A program made the translations under genes and the position numbers. 64,000 bases of DNA from Seohaeicola_A nanhaiensis (GTDB lineage: Bacteria > Pseudomonadota > Alphaproteobacteria > Rhodobacterales > Rhodobacteraceae). Each line of letters begins with the position of its first letter. Position 1 is the stretch's first letter. Shown here piece by piece: positions 40,611-49,125 of this stretch. The stretch is from contig NZ_JBHSGI010000005.1 of NCBI RefSeq assembly GCF_042654245.1, forward strand, positions 1 to 64,000, read 5' to 3'. The notes beneath the pieces were generated by a model. It did not search any database, was not told where the DNA came from, and saw nothing but the letters and a program-made list of their open reading frames with translations.

Positions 40611-41882
40611 TTGAGCGACTTCGACATGATGAATCTGCCGCCGAAGCTGGTGGCAAGCCTTGCCCGCATGGGCATTACCGAACCGACCCCGATCCAGAGC
40701 CAGGCCATCCCCCACGCGCTGAACGGGCGCGATGTGATGGGCCTTGCACAGACCGGCACCGGCAAGACCGCCGCTTTCGGCGTCCCGCTGGCCGCACAAA
40801 TGCTCGAGCTGAACACCAGGCCCGGCCCCAAGGGCGTGCGTGGCCTCGTGCTCGCTCCGACCCGCGAACTGGCCAGCCAGATCGCCGAACATCTCAAGGG
40901 CCTGACCGAAGGCACTCAGCTGAAGGTCGGCGTCGTCGTCGGCGGCCAGTCGATCAACGCCCAGATCAAGCGTCTTGAGCGCGGCACCGACCTGCTGGTC
41001 GCCACGCCCGGCCGCCTGATCGACCTGCTCGACCGCCGCGCGGTCAGCCTCGCGCCCTGCACCTTCCTGGTGCTGGACGAAGCCGACCAGATGCTGGACC
41101 TCGGATTCATCCACGCGCTGCGCCGCATCGCCTCGGAACTTCCGAAGGAACGGCAGACCATGCTGTTCTCGGCCACCATGCCCAAGCAGATGAACGAACT
41201 GGCCCAAAGCTATCTCGAACGCCCGATCCGGGTTGAGGTGACGCCACCGGGCAAGGCCGCCGACAAGGTCCGCCAGGAACTGCACTTCATCGCCAAGGCC
41301 GAAAAGACCGAGCTGCTGATCGAACTGCTGGACAAGCACCGCACCGAGCGGGCGCTGGTCTTCGGCCGCACCAAGCATGGCATGGAAAAGCTGATGCGCG
41401 TGCTTGAAAAGCGCGGGTTCGCCGCCACCTCGATCCACGGCAACAAGAGCCAGGGCCAGCGTGACCGCGCGATTGCCGCCTTCAAGGCCGGCGAGATCAC
41501 GGTTCTGGTCGCCACTGACGTCGCCGCACGCGGTCTCGACATTCCAGACGTGAAATTCGTCTACAATTTCGAACTGCCGAACGTGCCGGACGCCTATGTC
41601 CATCGGATCGGGCGCACCGCGCGCGCCGGCAAGGACGGCGTCGCCGTGGCCTTCTGCGCCCCGGACGAGATGGGCGAACTGCGCGCCATCGAGAAAACCA
41701 TGGGGATCTCCATCCCGGTTGCCTCCGGACGCGCCTGGGAAGGCGAAGCGCCCAGCAAACCTGCCGGCGGCCCGCGCCGTGGTGGTGGCTCCAAGCCCGG
41801 CCAGGGCAAACCTGCCTCCAACGGCGCACGCCGCCGCCGCCGGCCGAACCGCGGCAAGGGCGAGGCCCGTGCCGCCGCCTGA
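40611..41882 (+). CDS. DEAD-box RNA helicase (RhlE-like)
   Basis: 423 residues from TTG at 40611, chosen because AAGGA lies six bases upstream; an ATG at 40626 is an alternative. Motifs in order: Q motif (GITEPTPIQSQAI), AQTGTGKT (46-53), PTRELASQ, ATPGRL, DEAD (156-159), SAT, and HRIGRTARAG. The C-terminus is a Gly/Arg/Pro-rich basic tail. These enzymes remodel RNA in ribosome assembly or decay, often at low temperature. Confidence 0.95.
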   Translation: MSDFDMMNLPPKLVASLARMGITEPTPIQSQAIPHALNGRDVMGLAQTGTGKTAAFGVPLAAQMLELNTRPGPKGVRGLVLAPTRELASQIAEHLKGLTEGTQLKVGVVVGGQSINAQIKRLERGTDLLVATPGRLIDLLDRRAVSLAPCTFLVLDEADQMLDLGFIHALRRIASELPKERQTMLFSATMPKQMNELAQSYLERPIRVEVTPPGKAADKVRQELHFIAKAEKTELLIELLDKHRTERALVFGRTKHGMEKLMRVLEKRGFAATSIHGNKSQGQRDRAIAAFKAGEITVLVATDVAARGLDIPDVKFVYNFELPNVPDAYVHRIGRTARAGKDGVAVAFCAPDEMGELRAIEKTMGISIPVASGRAWEGEAPSKPAGGPRRGGGSKPGQGKPASNGARRRRRPNRGKGEARAAA

Positions 41883-41890
41883 TCCCACTG

Positions 41891-41913
41891 AAAGGGGCCG
41901 CAAGGCCCCTTTT
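41891..41913 (+). terminator. Rho-independent terminator after DEAD-box gene
   Basis: AAAGGGGCC (41891-41899) pairs with GGCCCCTTT across a GCAA tetraloop and runs into a T-tract (TTTTTC). It lies 9 bp past the stop codon. Confidence 0.93.
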
Positions 41914-42112
41914 TCTTTGCTCTGCTTCCAATTCTAGCCGGCCAATATGTCGGCCTGGCTTCGTCGAGCTTCAGACCGAGAGGGAGCCTCGGGCGATCCG
42001 GCGACCTGTCCCGGCCCCGCGCTCTGATCCTGAAGACTGGGGGCAGATGGCCGGCTGATCCTCGGACGCGTGCCATCTTGACAGGACCTCGCCCGGTCCA
42101 TCCTGTGGCGCA

Positions 42113-42988
42113 ATGACTGAAAAACGTGCAATCGACGGATTCGGCGCCACTGCCCTGATCGGCTTCTCGGCCCTGCTCGCCTTCAACCAGGTGGTGATCA
42201 AGCTCACGACCGCCGGAATCGCCCCGGCAGCACAGGCGGGGTTCCGTTCGGTTGGCGCGGTCATCGTGCTGCTGATCTGGGCCTATGCGCGCGGTATCCG
42301 CTTCACCGTCCCGCGCGCGGCGCTCGGCTGGGGAATCCTGTCCGGCTTTCTGTTTGCCTTCGAATTCCTCTGCCTCTTCCTTGCGCTCGACCTCACCACC
42401 GTGTCGCGCGCCTCGATCATCTTCTACACCATGCCGGTCTGGTTGGCGCTGGCCGCGCATTTCCTGCTGCCAGGAGAGCGTCTCACAGGCATTCGCATCC
42501 TCGGCCTGGCGCTCGCCGTGCTTGGCGTGGTCATTGCGATGGGGGATCGGTCGAACGGTCAGGCCTCGCTGGCCGGCGACATTCTCGCACTGCTCGGCAC
42601 CCTGGGCTGGGCCGCGGTCGCGCTGATGGTGCGTGCAACGCCGCTGTCGCAAACTGCGCCAGTCACCCAACTCATGTTCCAGGTCGTCATCTCGGCCCCG
42701 ATCATGCTGGCCTTTGCGGCGCTCTCCGGTCCGATGATCCGTGATTTCGAACCTGTCTATCTGCTCTCGCTTGCCTTCCAGTCGATCTGCATCGCCTCGC
42801 TCGGCTTCCTCAGCTGGTTCTGGCTGCTCACCATCTACCGCGCCTCCTCGGTCGCCTCCTTCGCCTTTCTCGCGCCCGTTCTCTCGGTGATCCTCGGGTG
42901 GCTGGTGCTGGGCGAACACATCGGTCCGCTGATCTGGGTCGCCCTGGTCATGGTCGCCACCGGCATCTTCCTGATCAACCGCCGCTGA
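42113..42988 (+). CDS. EamA/DMT-family transporter
   Basis: 291 residues with ten predicted helices in two EamA repeats (LALDLTTVSRASIIFYTMPVW in the first; IYRASSVASFAFLAPVLSVILGWLVLGEH in the second, the family's most conserved helix). It is not closely similar to the DMT gene at 37.8 kb. Substrate unknown. Confidence 0.92.
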   Translation: MTEKRAIDGFGATALIGFSALLAFNQVVIKLTTAGIAPAAQAGFRSVGAVIVLLIWAYARGIRFTVPRAALGWGILSGFLFAFEFLCLFLALDLTTVSRASIIFYTMPVWLALAAHFLLPGERLTGIRILGLALAVLGVVIAMGDRSNGQASLAGDILALLGTLGWAAVALMVRATPLSQTAPVTQLMFQVVISAPIMLAFAALSGPMIRDFEPVYLLSLAFQSICIASLGFLSWFWLLTIYRASSVASFAFLAPVLSVILGWLVLGEHIGPLIWVALVMVATGIFLINRR

Positions 42989-42993
42989 ATGCA

Positions 42994-43023
42994 GAAAGGG
43001 CCGCCCTGGAGGACGGCCCTTTC
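42994..43023. terminator. Bidirectional terminator between DMT gene and rpsI
   Basis: GAAAGGGCCG (42994-43003) pairs with CGGCCCTTTC (43014-43023) over a 10-nt loop, with A- and T-rich ends serving the two convergent genes. Confidence 0.85.
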
Positions 43024-43043
43024 CGTTAGCGATCTGCCGAAGC

Positions 43044-43532
43044 TTAACGCTTGGAGAACTGGAAGCTGCGGCGGGCCTTGGCCTTGCCGTATTTCTTCCG
43101 TTCGACGACGCGGCTGTCGCGGGTCAGGAAGCCCGCGGCCTTGAGCGCGCCGCGCAGCGACGGATCATAGAGCTGCAGCGCCTTCGAGATGCCGTGCTTG
43201 ACCGCACCGGCCTGGCCCGAAAGGCCGCCGCCGGCCACTGTGGCCGTCACATCGAACTGACCGGCAACGCCGGCCACGGTGAAGGGCTGGCGCAGGATCA
43301 TCTGCAGCACCGGACGGGCGAAATACTCTGCCATCGTCTTGCCGTTGACAGTCACCTTGCCCGACCCGGGGCGGATCCAGACGCGGGCCACCGCGTCCTT
43401 GCGCTTGCCGGTCGCATAGGACCGGCCCTGCGCGTCCCGCACGGGTTCGCGCGCCGGTGCGTCAGCGGCGGCCGGAGCGGCGACGCCACCGACCTGGTTC
43501 AGGTCTTCGAGAGAATTGATTTGGTCAGCCAT
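43044..43532 (-). CDS. rpsI: 30S ribosomal protein S9
   Basis: 162 residues. The S9 core starts at about residue 37 (SYATGKRKDAVARVWIRPG) and ends in the basic RRSFQFSKR tail that reaches the P site. The N-terminal 35 residues form a low-complexity Ala/Pro extension usual in alphaproteobacteria. It lies 5 bp after rplM, the conserved order. Confidence 0.98.
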   Translation of the reverse strand: MADQINSLEDLNQVGGVAAPAAADAPAREPVRDAQGRSYATGKRKDAVARVWIRPGSGKVTVNGKTMAEYFARPVLQMILRQPFTVAGVAGQFDVTATVAGGGLSGQAGAVKHGISKALQLYDPSLRGALKAAGFLTRDSRVVERKKYGKAKARRSFQFSKR

Positions 43533-43537
43533 CTGGA

Positions 43538-43996
43538 TCAGCTCCGGGTGTTTTTCTTGTTCATGGATTTGACGTCCAGAACTTCAGGGCTCTGCGCCTC
43601 GTGCGGATGCTCGGTTCCGGCATAGACCCGCAGGTGGGTCATCTGCTGACGCGACAGCTTGTTGCCCTGCAGCATGCGCTTCACGGCCTGCGTCACGACC
43701 CGCTCGGGGTGCTTGCCTTCGAGGATCTGCTGCTTGGTCAGCGACTTGATCCCGCCGGGATGGCCGGTGTGCCAGTAGAACTTCTCGTCGCGCTTCTTGC
43801 CGGTGATCTGCACCTTGTCGGCGTTGATCACGATGACATTGTCGCCCATGTCCATGTGCGGCGTGAAGGTCGGTTTGTGCTTGCCACGCAGGCGGTTGGC
43901 AACGATCGAGGCGAGGCGGCCCAGAACGACGCCCTCGGCGTCGATCAGGATCCACTTCTTGTCGATGTCTGCCGGGGTCGCAGTAAAGGTTTTCAT
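43538..43996 (-). CDS. rplM: 50S ribosomal protein L13
   Basis: 152 residues with the L13 blocks KKWILIDAEGVVLGRLAS, GDNVIVINADKVQITGKK and VVTQAVKRMLQGNKLSR. It is the first gene of the rplM-rpsI operon, preceded by GGGAG. Confidence 0.98.
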   Translation of the reverse strand: MKTFTATPADIDKKWILIDAEGVVLGRLASIVANRLRGKHKPTFTPHMDMGDNVIVINADKVQITGKKRDEKFYWHTGHPGGIKSLTKQQILEGKHPERVVTQAVKRMLQGNKLSRQQMTHLRVYAGTEHPHEAQSPEVLDVKSMNKKNTRS

Positions 43997-44159
43997 AGGG
44001 AGCTTCCCGTTTGACGTGAAAGGCAGCCGCCACCGGCGACTGCCCGAATTCGATTGGCGGTATCTACAAAGCCACCCACGTCACGTCAAGCGCGCAACTT
44101 CCGAAATTTTCACGCAAAAACAATGCGTTGCAAAATAGGTATTCAGATACCCCAAAATT

Positions 44160-45560
44160 TCACACGCTGATCTGCTCCGGCGGATTGTCCAGCAGGCTCC
44201 GCAGCCGCTGCATCGCATTCTCGAACGAGGTCTTGGACACCTGGCAATTGACCGCGATCCGCACGGCGTGGGGCGCGCGCCCGGTCCGCAGGGCGAATTC
44301 GTCGGCCGAACGGATCTGCACCCCAGCCGCCTCGGCCGCCCGGCAGAAGGCCGCCGCCCGCCACCCCTGCGGCAGGTGCAGCCAGAGGAAAGGCACCTCG
44401 TCGTCCCAAGAGAGGTCGAACCGTCCAAGCGCATTCACCGCCAGCCGCACATATTCGGCGATCCGCTCGCGCGCCCTGCGGCACAGTTCCAGCGTGTCGG
44501 GATCCGACAGCAGGATGCGCGTCACCTCGGCCAGAGGCTCGGACAGACCGAAATAGCCGTATTCCGCCGCCTTGCGCAGATCGCCCGACCGCTCGCGCGG
44601 CGCCAGCGCATAGCCGACCCGCAGCGCCGGCGTCAGGATCTTCGACAACGTCGAGACATACCACCCTCGCTCCGGGGCCAGGGCGCGATAGCAGGGCGCG
44701 CGCGACGTGCCGATGCGATAGCAGTCATCCTCCAGGATCTGCATGCCATGCCGCTCGGCCACAGCGATCAGGGCCTGCCTCCGCTCCAGCGGGCAGAATG
44801 TGCCCGTCGGGTTCTGCACCTCCGGCGTCGTGCAGAAGACCTGCGCGCCGGTGCGCCGCGCCGCCTCGTCCAGCGCCTCGGGCAGAACGCCCTGCGCGTC
44901 CATCGCAACCCCGACCACTTCGGCGCGCATCAGTTCCGCCGCCCGGCGGAAGCCGGCATAGGAGAGATCCTCGACCAGAATCGTCGGGCTGGGCCCCTCC
45001 AGGATGGACTGCAGCGCAACGCAGATGCCATTTTGCCCGCCATTGGTCAGAACCACGTCTTCCGGATCGACCGGTCCCAGCGGGACGTCAGCAAGCCAGT
45101 TCACCACCGCCTCGCGCACCAGACGATAGCTGTCCCGGGTCGGATAGTTCAGCAAACGCAGCGGATCCGCCGCGCCGACCTGCGCCAGCGCCGCGCGGAT
45201 CGCGCGGGCCTGGCCGACGTCGGGAATGCGCGGGCTGAACAGGCTGACCGTATAGACGTCGTCGGGCGGCGTCTCCTTCGACCAGACATCATCCACTGGG
45301 CTCGGCCGCGGCCGCGTCTTCGGCGCAACGAAGGTGCCCCGGCCCACCCCGGCCGTCAGCACGCCCTCGCCCGCCAGCACGGCATAGGCCCGCGCCACCG
45401 TTCCGGGCGTTACATTCAGCTGATAGGCCAGATCGCGCACCGGCGGAAGGCGGGCGCCCTCGGCAAGAGTTCCCGCGGCCGTCGCCCCCCGGATCGAATC
45501 CGCAAGAATCTTGTATTTCGGCCCGGTCGCTGCATCGAGTTCCGGCCAAATTGTATCCAA
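44160..45560 (-). CDS. MocR/PdxR-type transcriptional regulator (GntR HTH plus aminotransferase domain)
   Basis: 466 residues from TTG at 45560 (AAGGGAG seven bases upstream). The N-terminal winged HTH (GTLAEGARLPPVRDLAYQLNVTPGTVARAYAVL) is of the GntR kind. The rest is a fold-I aminotransferase-like domain with VQNPTGTFCP, ILEDDCYR and STLSKILTPALRVGY (PLP-lysine). It binds PLP or an amine to switch DNA binding. Its start codon lies inside an ATTGTAT-n3-ATACAAT operator, so autoregulation is likely. The DUF1127 gene opposite is the probable target. Confidence 0.92.
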   Translation of the reverse strand: MDTIWPELDAATGPKYKILADSIRGATAAGTLAEGARLPPVRDLAYQLNVTPGTVARAYAVLAGEGVLTAGVGRGTFVAPKTRPRPSPVDDVWSKETPPDDVYTVSLFSPRIPDVGQARAIRAALAQVGAADPLRLLNYPTRDSYRLVREAVVNWLADVPLGPVDPEDVVLTNGGQNGICVALQSILEGPSPTILVEDLSYAGFRRAAELMRAEVVGVAMDAQGVLPEALDEAARRTGAQVFCTTPEVQNPTGTFCPLERRQALIAVAERHGMQILEDDCYRIGTSRAPCYRALAPERGWYVSTLSKILTPALRVGYALAPRERSGDLRKAAEYGYFGLSEPLAEVTRILLSDPDTLELCRRARERIAEYVRLAVNALGRFDLSWDDEVPFLWLHLPQGWRAAAFCRAAEAAGVQIRSADEFALRTGRAPHAVRIAVNCQVSKTSFENAMQRLRSLLDNPPEQISV

Positions 45561-45638
45561 TACAATTCTCCCTTGGACAAGTTGTTCGACAAATTGTATT
45601 GATCTGTTACCAAACAATCAAAATTGTGTCAATACAAT
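45550..45638. promoter_or_regulatory. MocR/DUF1127 operator array (ATTGTAT half-sites)
   Basis: Inverted pairs ATTGTAT-CCA-ATACAAT (45550-45566) and ATTGTGT-CA-ATACAAT (45623-45638) flank a lone ATTGTAT at 45593-45599. They lie in the 94-bp gap and over the regulator start. This is a typical binding pattern for MocR regulators, which contact direct and inverted repeats. Confidence 0.75.
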
Positions 45639-45654
45639 CGGAAAGGACATTCCC

Positions 45655-45882
45655 ATGACACGCACCCTCGCCCAGCCAAGCCTCGCCCTGCTCGCCGCCA
45701 GCCCTCGTCTGCCCGTGATCGCCGTGGTCGCCTTGCGCTTTGCCGGCGCGGTGACCCAGTGGGACCAGATCCGCCGAACCCGCCGCGCCCTGTCGACTCT
45801 CGACGATCATATGCTGCGCGACATCGGACTTACCGCCAAACAGGCCAGAAAAGAGTCGAAACGGCCCTTCTGGCAATCCTGA
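45655..45882 (+). CDS. DUF1127 family small protein
   Basis: 75 residues from the ATG at 45655 (AAAGGACA upstream). The C-terminal RRALSTLDDHMLRDIGLTAKQARKES is the DUF1127 motif. The N-terminal stretch is hydrophobic. Short DUF1127 proteins can bind RNA and modulate phosphate or carbon metabolism in alphaproteobacteria; the role of this one is unknown. It faces the MocR gene across a shared operator array. Confidence 0.92.
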   Translation: MTRTLAQPSLALLAASPRLPVIAVVALRFAGAVTQWDQIRRTRRALSTLDDHMLRDIGLTAKQARKESKRPFWQS

Positions 45883-45911
45883 ATCCCCGTCTGGCTTCCA
45901 GACCTCTTCCT

Positions 45912-45940
45912 GGCCGGGGCTTGTCCCCGGCCTCTTTTTT
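45912..45940 (+). terminator. Rho-independent terminator after DUF1127 gene
   Basis: GGCCGGGG (45912-45919) pairs with CCCCGGCC (45925-45932) over a 5-nt loop and is followed by TCTTTTTT. Confidence 0.92.
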
Positions 45941-46078
45941 CCCAGATCGAAACAATTGACAAAATCAGCCCCAAATTAAGTTGGGACAATTTACCAATGC
46001 GCGTCATCTGATAGACAGACGGCGGCGGAGCCGGCAAGGCTTGCTCATATCTTTAAGAAATTTAAGGAAAAACGAATC

Positions 46079-48154
46079 ATGGTGGGTTTTCTAGGCGCGC
46101 AACATCTCATGTCGGGTTCCGGGCTTGGCATAAATGCCGAGGAACATGACGTGGTGATCCTGAAGGATGGCAGCGTCATCATGGGCTACGACCAGTTCAA
46201 CGGCCTGATGCACTTTCACCGTTACAACCCCGCCACGGGAGAAACCGAATTTCTGAGTTCGACCGGATCGATTGGCTCCGGTGACACCGACAGCACATTG
46301 ATAGCGCGTGACGATGGTGGCTTCTCCGTCGTTCTGGCCACTGGCAGCACCTCCATCATCATCAGGGACTATGACAAGAACGCGGCACTGACAGCGACCG
46401 AGACCCTCGCCACCGGATTCGTGGCTAGCCCCAACGCCATCAAGACTGACCTCGGGTATTTCGTGACCTACAGAGATCGCCACAATACCGACGGGATCGA
46501 GTACAAGGGCGCCTTCTATAACAACAACAATGTCCTGTTGAAGACCTACGACTTCGACGAAGGCCGCACATTGTCGCCTTTCCCGCGGGCCGAGCCACAA
46601 TCCACCGTGCTGTCCAACGGCAATATCGCGACAGTATGGCGCCTCAGCGACAGTGACGGCACCTTCGTGCAAATCTTCAAGCCGAATGGTGCTGAAGTGG
46701 GCGACCGGATTCGTATTTCGGCACCCGGTTCCCAGAACGAATTTCTGCTGACCCCGGAGATCACCAATGACCCGGACGGCGGGTTCGTCGTCCTGTTGAA
46801 CCGGTCCGCCAGTCCCCTCGACCTCTCGATTCAACGGTATTCGAACTTCGGTGCGAAGATCGGCAAAGAGATCACCTTCGATACCTCACTCGACCAGCCG
46901 TTTCCCTATGTCGGCAAGCCGCAGATCGGGTTCACCAAGGCGGGTTTGATGGTCGTAGCCTGGACTTCGGCAGATCTGTCGGGCGATACGCGATACGGGG
47001 ATGTCTTCACCGCTCTCTTTTCCAAGTCCGGAAACCTGATCGCCGGACCACTTCTGGCGAACGACAGCGCACCCGACGGTCAGAGCGACGTCGATCTCAT
47101 CAACCTCCAGAACGGCAACCTCCTGCTCAGCTTCCACGATGACACGAATGTGCTGTGGTCCTATCAGGCCTCGATCCAGGCCCGCCTCGTGCTCGACCCC
47201 GATTCGGTCTGGGAAGGCAACAGGCTTGCCAACAGCAAAAACGGCACCGCAGGCGACGACGTGATGCTTGGCCTGGGCGGCAACGACAAACTCAGCGGCC
47301 TTGGCGGAGAGGACTACATCAAAGGTGGCGCGGGCAATGACACGCTGAGCGGCGGAAACCGAAGCGACGTGCTGGAAGGCGAGGCGGGAACGGACATTCT
47401 CGACGGCGGCGCGGGCAACGACCAGCTGTTCGGAGGCACCGGCGACGACACTCTGCGCGGCGGCGTCGGCAACGACCAAATGTTCGGCAACGATGGCGAC
47501 GACACCCTGATCGGGGGCGGCGGGAACGATGTCATGAACGGCGGCGACGGCATCGACATCCTGCTGGGCGGGGGCGGCAACGACACCATGACCGACACCG
47601 CCGGCAACAATCGCTTCAAGGGCGGCGGCGGCGACGACCACATGTCCGGCGGCGCCGGTATCGACGTGATGTTCGGCCAGGCCGGCAACGACGAGATCGA
47701 CGGCGGCGCCGGCCGCGACAGACTCTATGGCGGCGTCGGCTTCGACACCCTGCGCGGAGGCGACGAAAACGACCTGCTCAAGGGCGACAGCGGCGACGAC
47801 AATCTGAACGGCGGCAAGGGCAATGACCGCGAATTCGGCGGCACCGGAAACGACCGGCTGTATTCCAGCTCGGGCAACGACTGGCAATGGGGCGGCGCCG
47901 ACGCCGACCGGTTCGTCTTCCTCGACACCAGCTTTGGCAAGGACGTGATCAAGGACTTCGAATTCGGTGTCGACGTTCTGGATATGAGCATCACCGCCCG
48001 CGCGATGGAGTTCAACGGCCAGGGCGACATCACCGTGACCGAGTTCTCAGGCGGCGTGCGGTTCAAGGTGGACGCCGACAACTGGGTTGTCGTTCAGGGC
48101 GCCCACCTGTCAGACTTCGGGCCAAACGACCTTATCCTCGACAGCCCGTTCTAA
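46079..48154 (+). CDS. Large RTX calcium-binding secreted protein
   Basis: 691 residues; TAAGGAAAA lies before the ATG. Residues 1-370 have repeated beta-strand units (LSNGNIATVWRLSDSDGTFVQIF, DPDGGFVVLLNRS, GLMVVAWTSADLSGD), suggesting a propeller-like domain. About 390-600 holds some fifteen RTX nonapeptides (GGxGxDxLx), where calcium folds a beta-roll after type I export. The end (FLDTSFGKDVIKDFEFGVDVLDM) is a common type I secretion tail. No dedicated transporter is near. Function of the N-terminal part unknown. Confidence 0.88.
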   Translation: MVGFLGAQHLMSGSGLGINAEEHDVVILKDGSVIMGYDQFNGLMHFHRYNPATGETEFLSSTGSIGSGDTDSTLIARDDGGFSVVLATGSTSIIIRDYDKNAALTATETLATGFVASPNAIKTDLGYFVTYRDRHNTDGIEYKGAFYNNNNVLLKTYDFDEGRTLSPFPRAEPQSTVLSNGNIATVWRLSDSDGTFVQIFKPNGAEVGDRIRISAPGSQNEFLLTPEITNDPDGGFVVLLNRSASPLDLSIQRYSNFGAKIGKEITFDTSLDQPFPYVGKPQIGFTKAGLMVVAWTSADLSGDTRYGDVFTALFSKSGNLIAGPLLANDSAPDGQSDVDLINLQNGNLLLSFHDDTNVLWSYQASIQARLVLDPDSVWEGNRLANSKNGTAGDDVMLGLGGNDKLSGLGGEDYIKGGAGNDTLSGGNRSDVLEGEAGTDILDGGAGNDQLFGGTGDDTLRGGVGNDQMFGNDGDDTLIGGGGNDVMNGGDGIDILLGGGGNDTMTDTAGNNRFKGGGGDDHMSGGAGIDVMFGQAGNDEIDGGAGRDRLYGGVGFDTLRGGDENDLLKGDSGDDNLNGGKGNDREFGGTGNDRLYSSSGNDWQWGGADADRFVFLDTSFGKDVIKDFEFGVDVLDMSITARAMEFNGQGDITVTEFSGGVRFKVDADNWVVVQGAHLSDFGPNDLILDSPF

Positions 48155-48183
48155 GCCCACACGGGCCGCGCTGCGGCGCGGCC

Positions 48184-48606
48184 CTACCGATCGGGCGGCA
48201 AGGCGTAGGTCAGGCTGGCCCGCGCCACCACGGCGTCGGTCCCCTCCGAGCGCAGCAGAACGTCCGATACCGCCAGTTGCCGACCCAGCTTCAGCAACCG
48301 CCCCTCGGCGATCACATCCGCGCCCGAGACCGGCTTGCGCAGGAAGTCGATGGCGCAATTGGTCGTCACGGCCAGCGCCTTGCGGCCCACCATGCTCAGT
48401 ACCAGCACATAGGCTGTCACATCCGCCAGTGCGAACATCGCCGGTCCCGAGACAGTGCCGCCGGGCCGCAGATGGCGGTCATGCGCCAGCAGCCGCATCG
48501 TCACCGACATCTCGGCCAGCGCGTCGATCCGGAAGTCGCCGCGCACCTGCGGAAAGATCTCGTCAAGGTATTCCGCAACCTCGTCGCGGTTCAGTGCCAG
48601 TGCCAT
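48184..48606 (-). CDS. PaaI-type hotdog thioesterase
   Basis: 140 residues from the ATG at 48606. LRPGGTVSGPAMFALADVTAYVLVLS has the PaaI-family active-site pattern (HPGGxxxGGxxxxLxD-type) and TTNCAIDFLRKP the second strand. It hydrolyses acyl-CoA thioesters. The start MALALNRDEVAEYL fits a thioesterase. Confidence 0.85.
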   Translation of the reverse strand: MALALNRDEVAEYLDEIFPQVRGDFRIDALAEMSVTMRLLAHDRHLRPGGTVSGPAMFALADVTAYVLVLSMVGRKALAVTTNCAIDFLRKPVSGADVIAEGRLLKLGRQLAVSDVLLRSEGTDAVVARASLTYALPPDR

Positions 48607-48663
48607 GTTTCGCTTTTCCCTCCGCCTCCCTAAGGTTGGCGCGACCCAAACAGAGGATGCAAG

Positions 48664-49074
48664 ATGCAAAATCCGGAACGCAACGGCACGGCGCTCTCGT
48701 CCATTCGCAATCTCGACTACACGGTGATCTTCTGCCGCGACATGGCGGCCATGGTCGACTTTTACCAGAATGTGATGGAATTCGAGCTTGAGCGCTTCCT
48801 CAGCGACTCTTGGGTCGAGTTCGGCATCGGCGCCGCGATCCTCGCGCTCGGCCTGCCCGGAGGCCGGTTTCCGGCAGAACCGGTGCCGCCGCAGGCAGCC
48901 GCGCTGCAGCTCGCCTTCCGGGTGCCGCCGCCAGCGGTTCAGGCCTGCGCCGACGCGCTGCGCGCCAAGGGCATCGAGCCTCTGGAACCGGTGGCAGATC
49001 AGCCGTTCGGTCACCGCACGCTGTTCTTCCGCGACCCCGACGACAACCTGCTGGAAATCTACGCCGAGATCTGA
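48664..49074 (+). CDS. VOC-superfamily (glyoxalase-fold) protein
   Basis: 136 residues with two beta-alpha-beta-beta-beta units: LDYTVIFCRDMAAMVDFYQNVM and, at the end, FFRDPDDNLLEIYAE with a probable metal-ligand Glu. These enzymes include lyases, dioxygenases and resistance proteins, so the reaction is open. Confidence 0.88.
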   Translation: MQNPERNGTALSSIRNLDYTVIFCRDMAAMVDFYQNVMEFELERFLSDSWVEFGIGAAILALGLPGGRFPAEPVPPQAAALQLAFRVPPPAVQACADALRAKGIEPLEPVADQPFGHRTLFFRDPDDNLLEIYAEI

Positions 49075-49125
49075 TCCCTTCCCGCCACCCGCGCCCTGCC
49101 CTAACCTGCGCAAAACGGAGGCGAC

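Noticed and set aside
47248..47880. Regular short repeats that could be taken for a CRISPR-like or minisatellite array
   Set aside because: They are in-frame RTX nonapeptide codons (GGxGxDxLx) inside a single long gene and vary in sequence.
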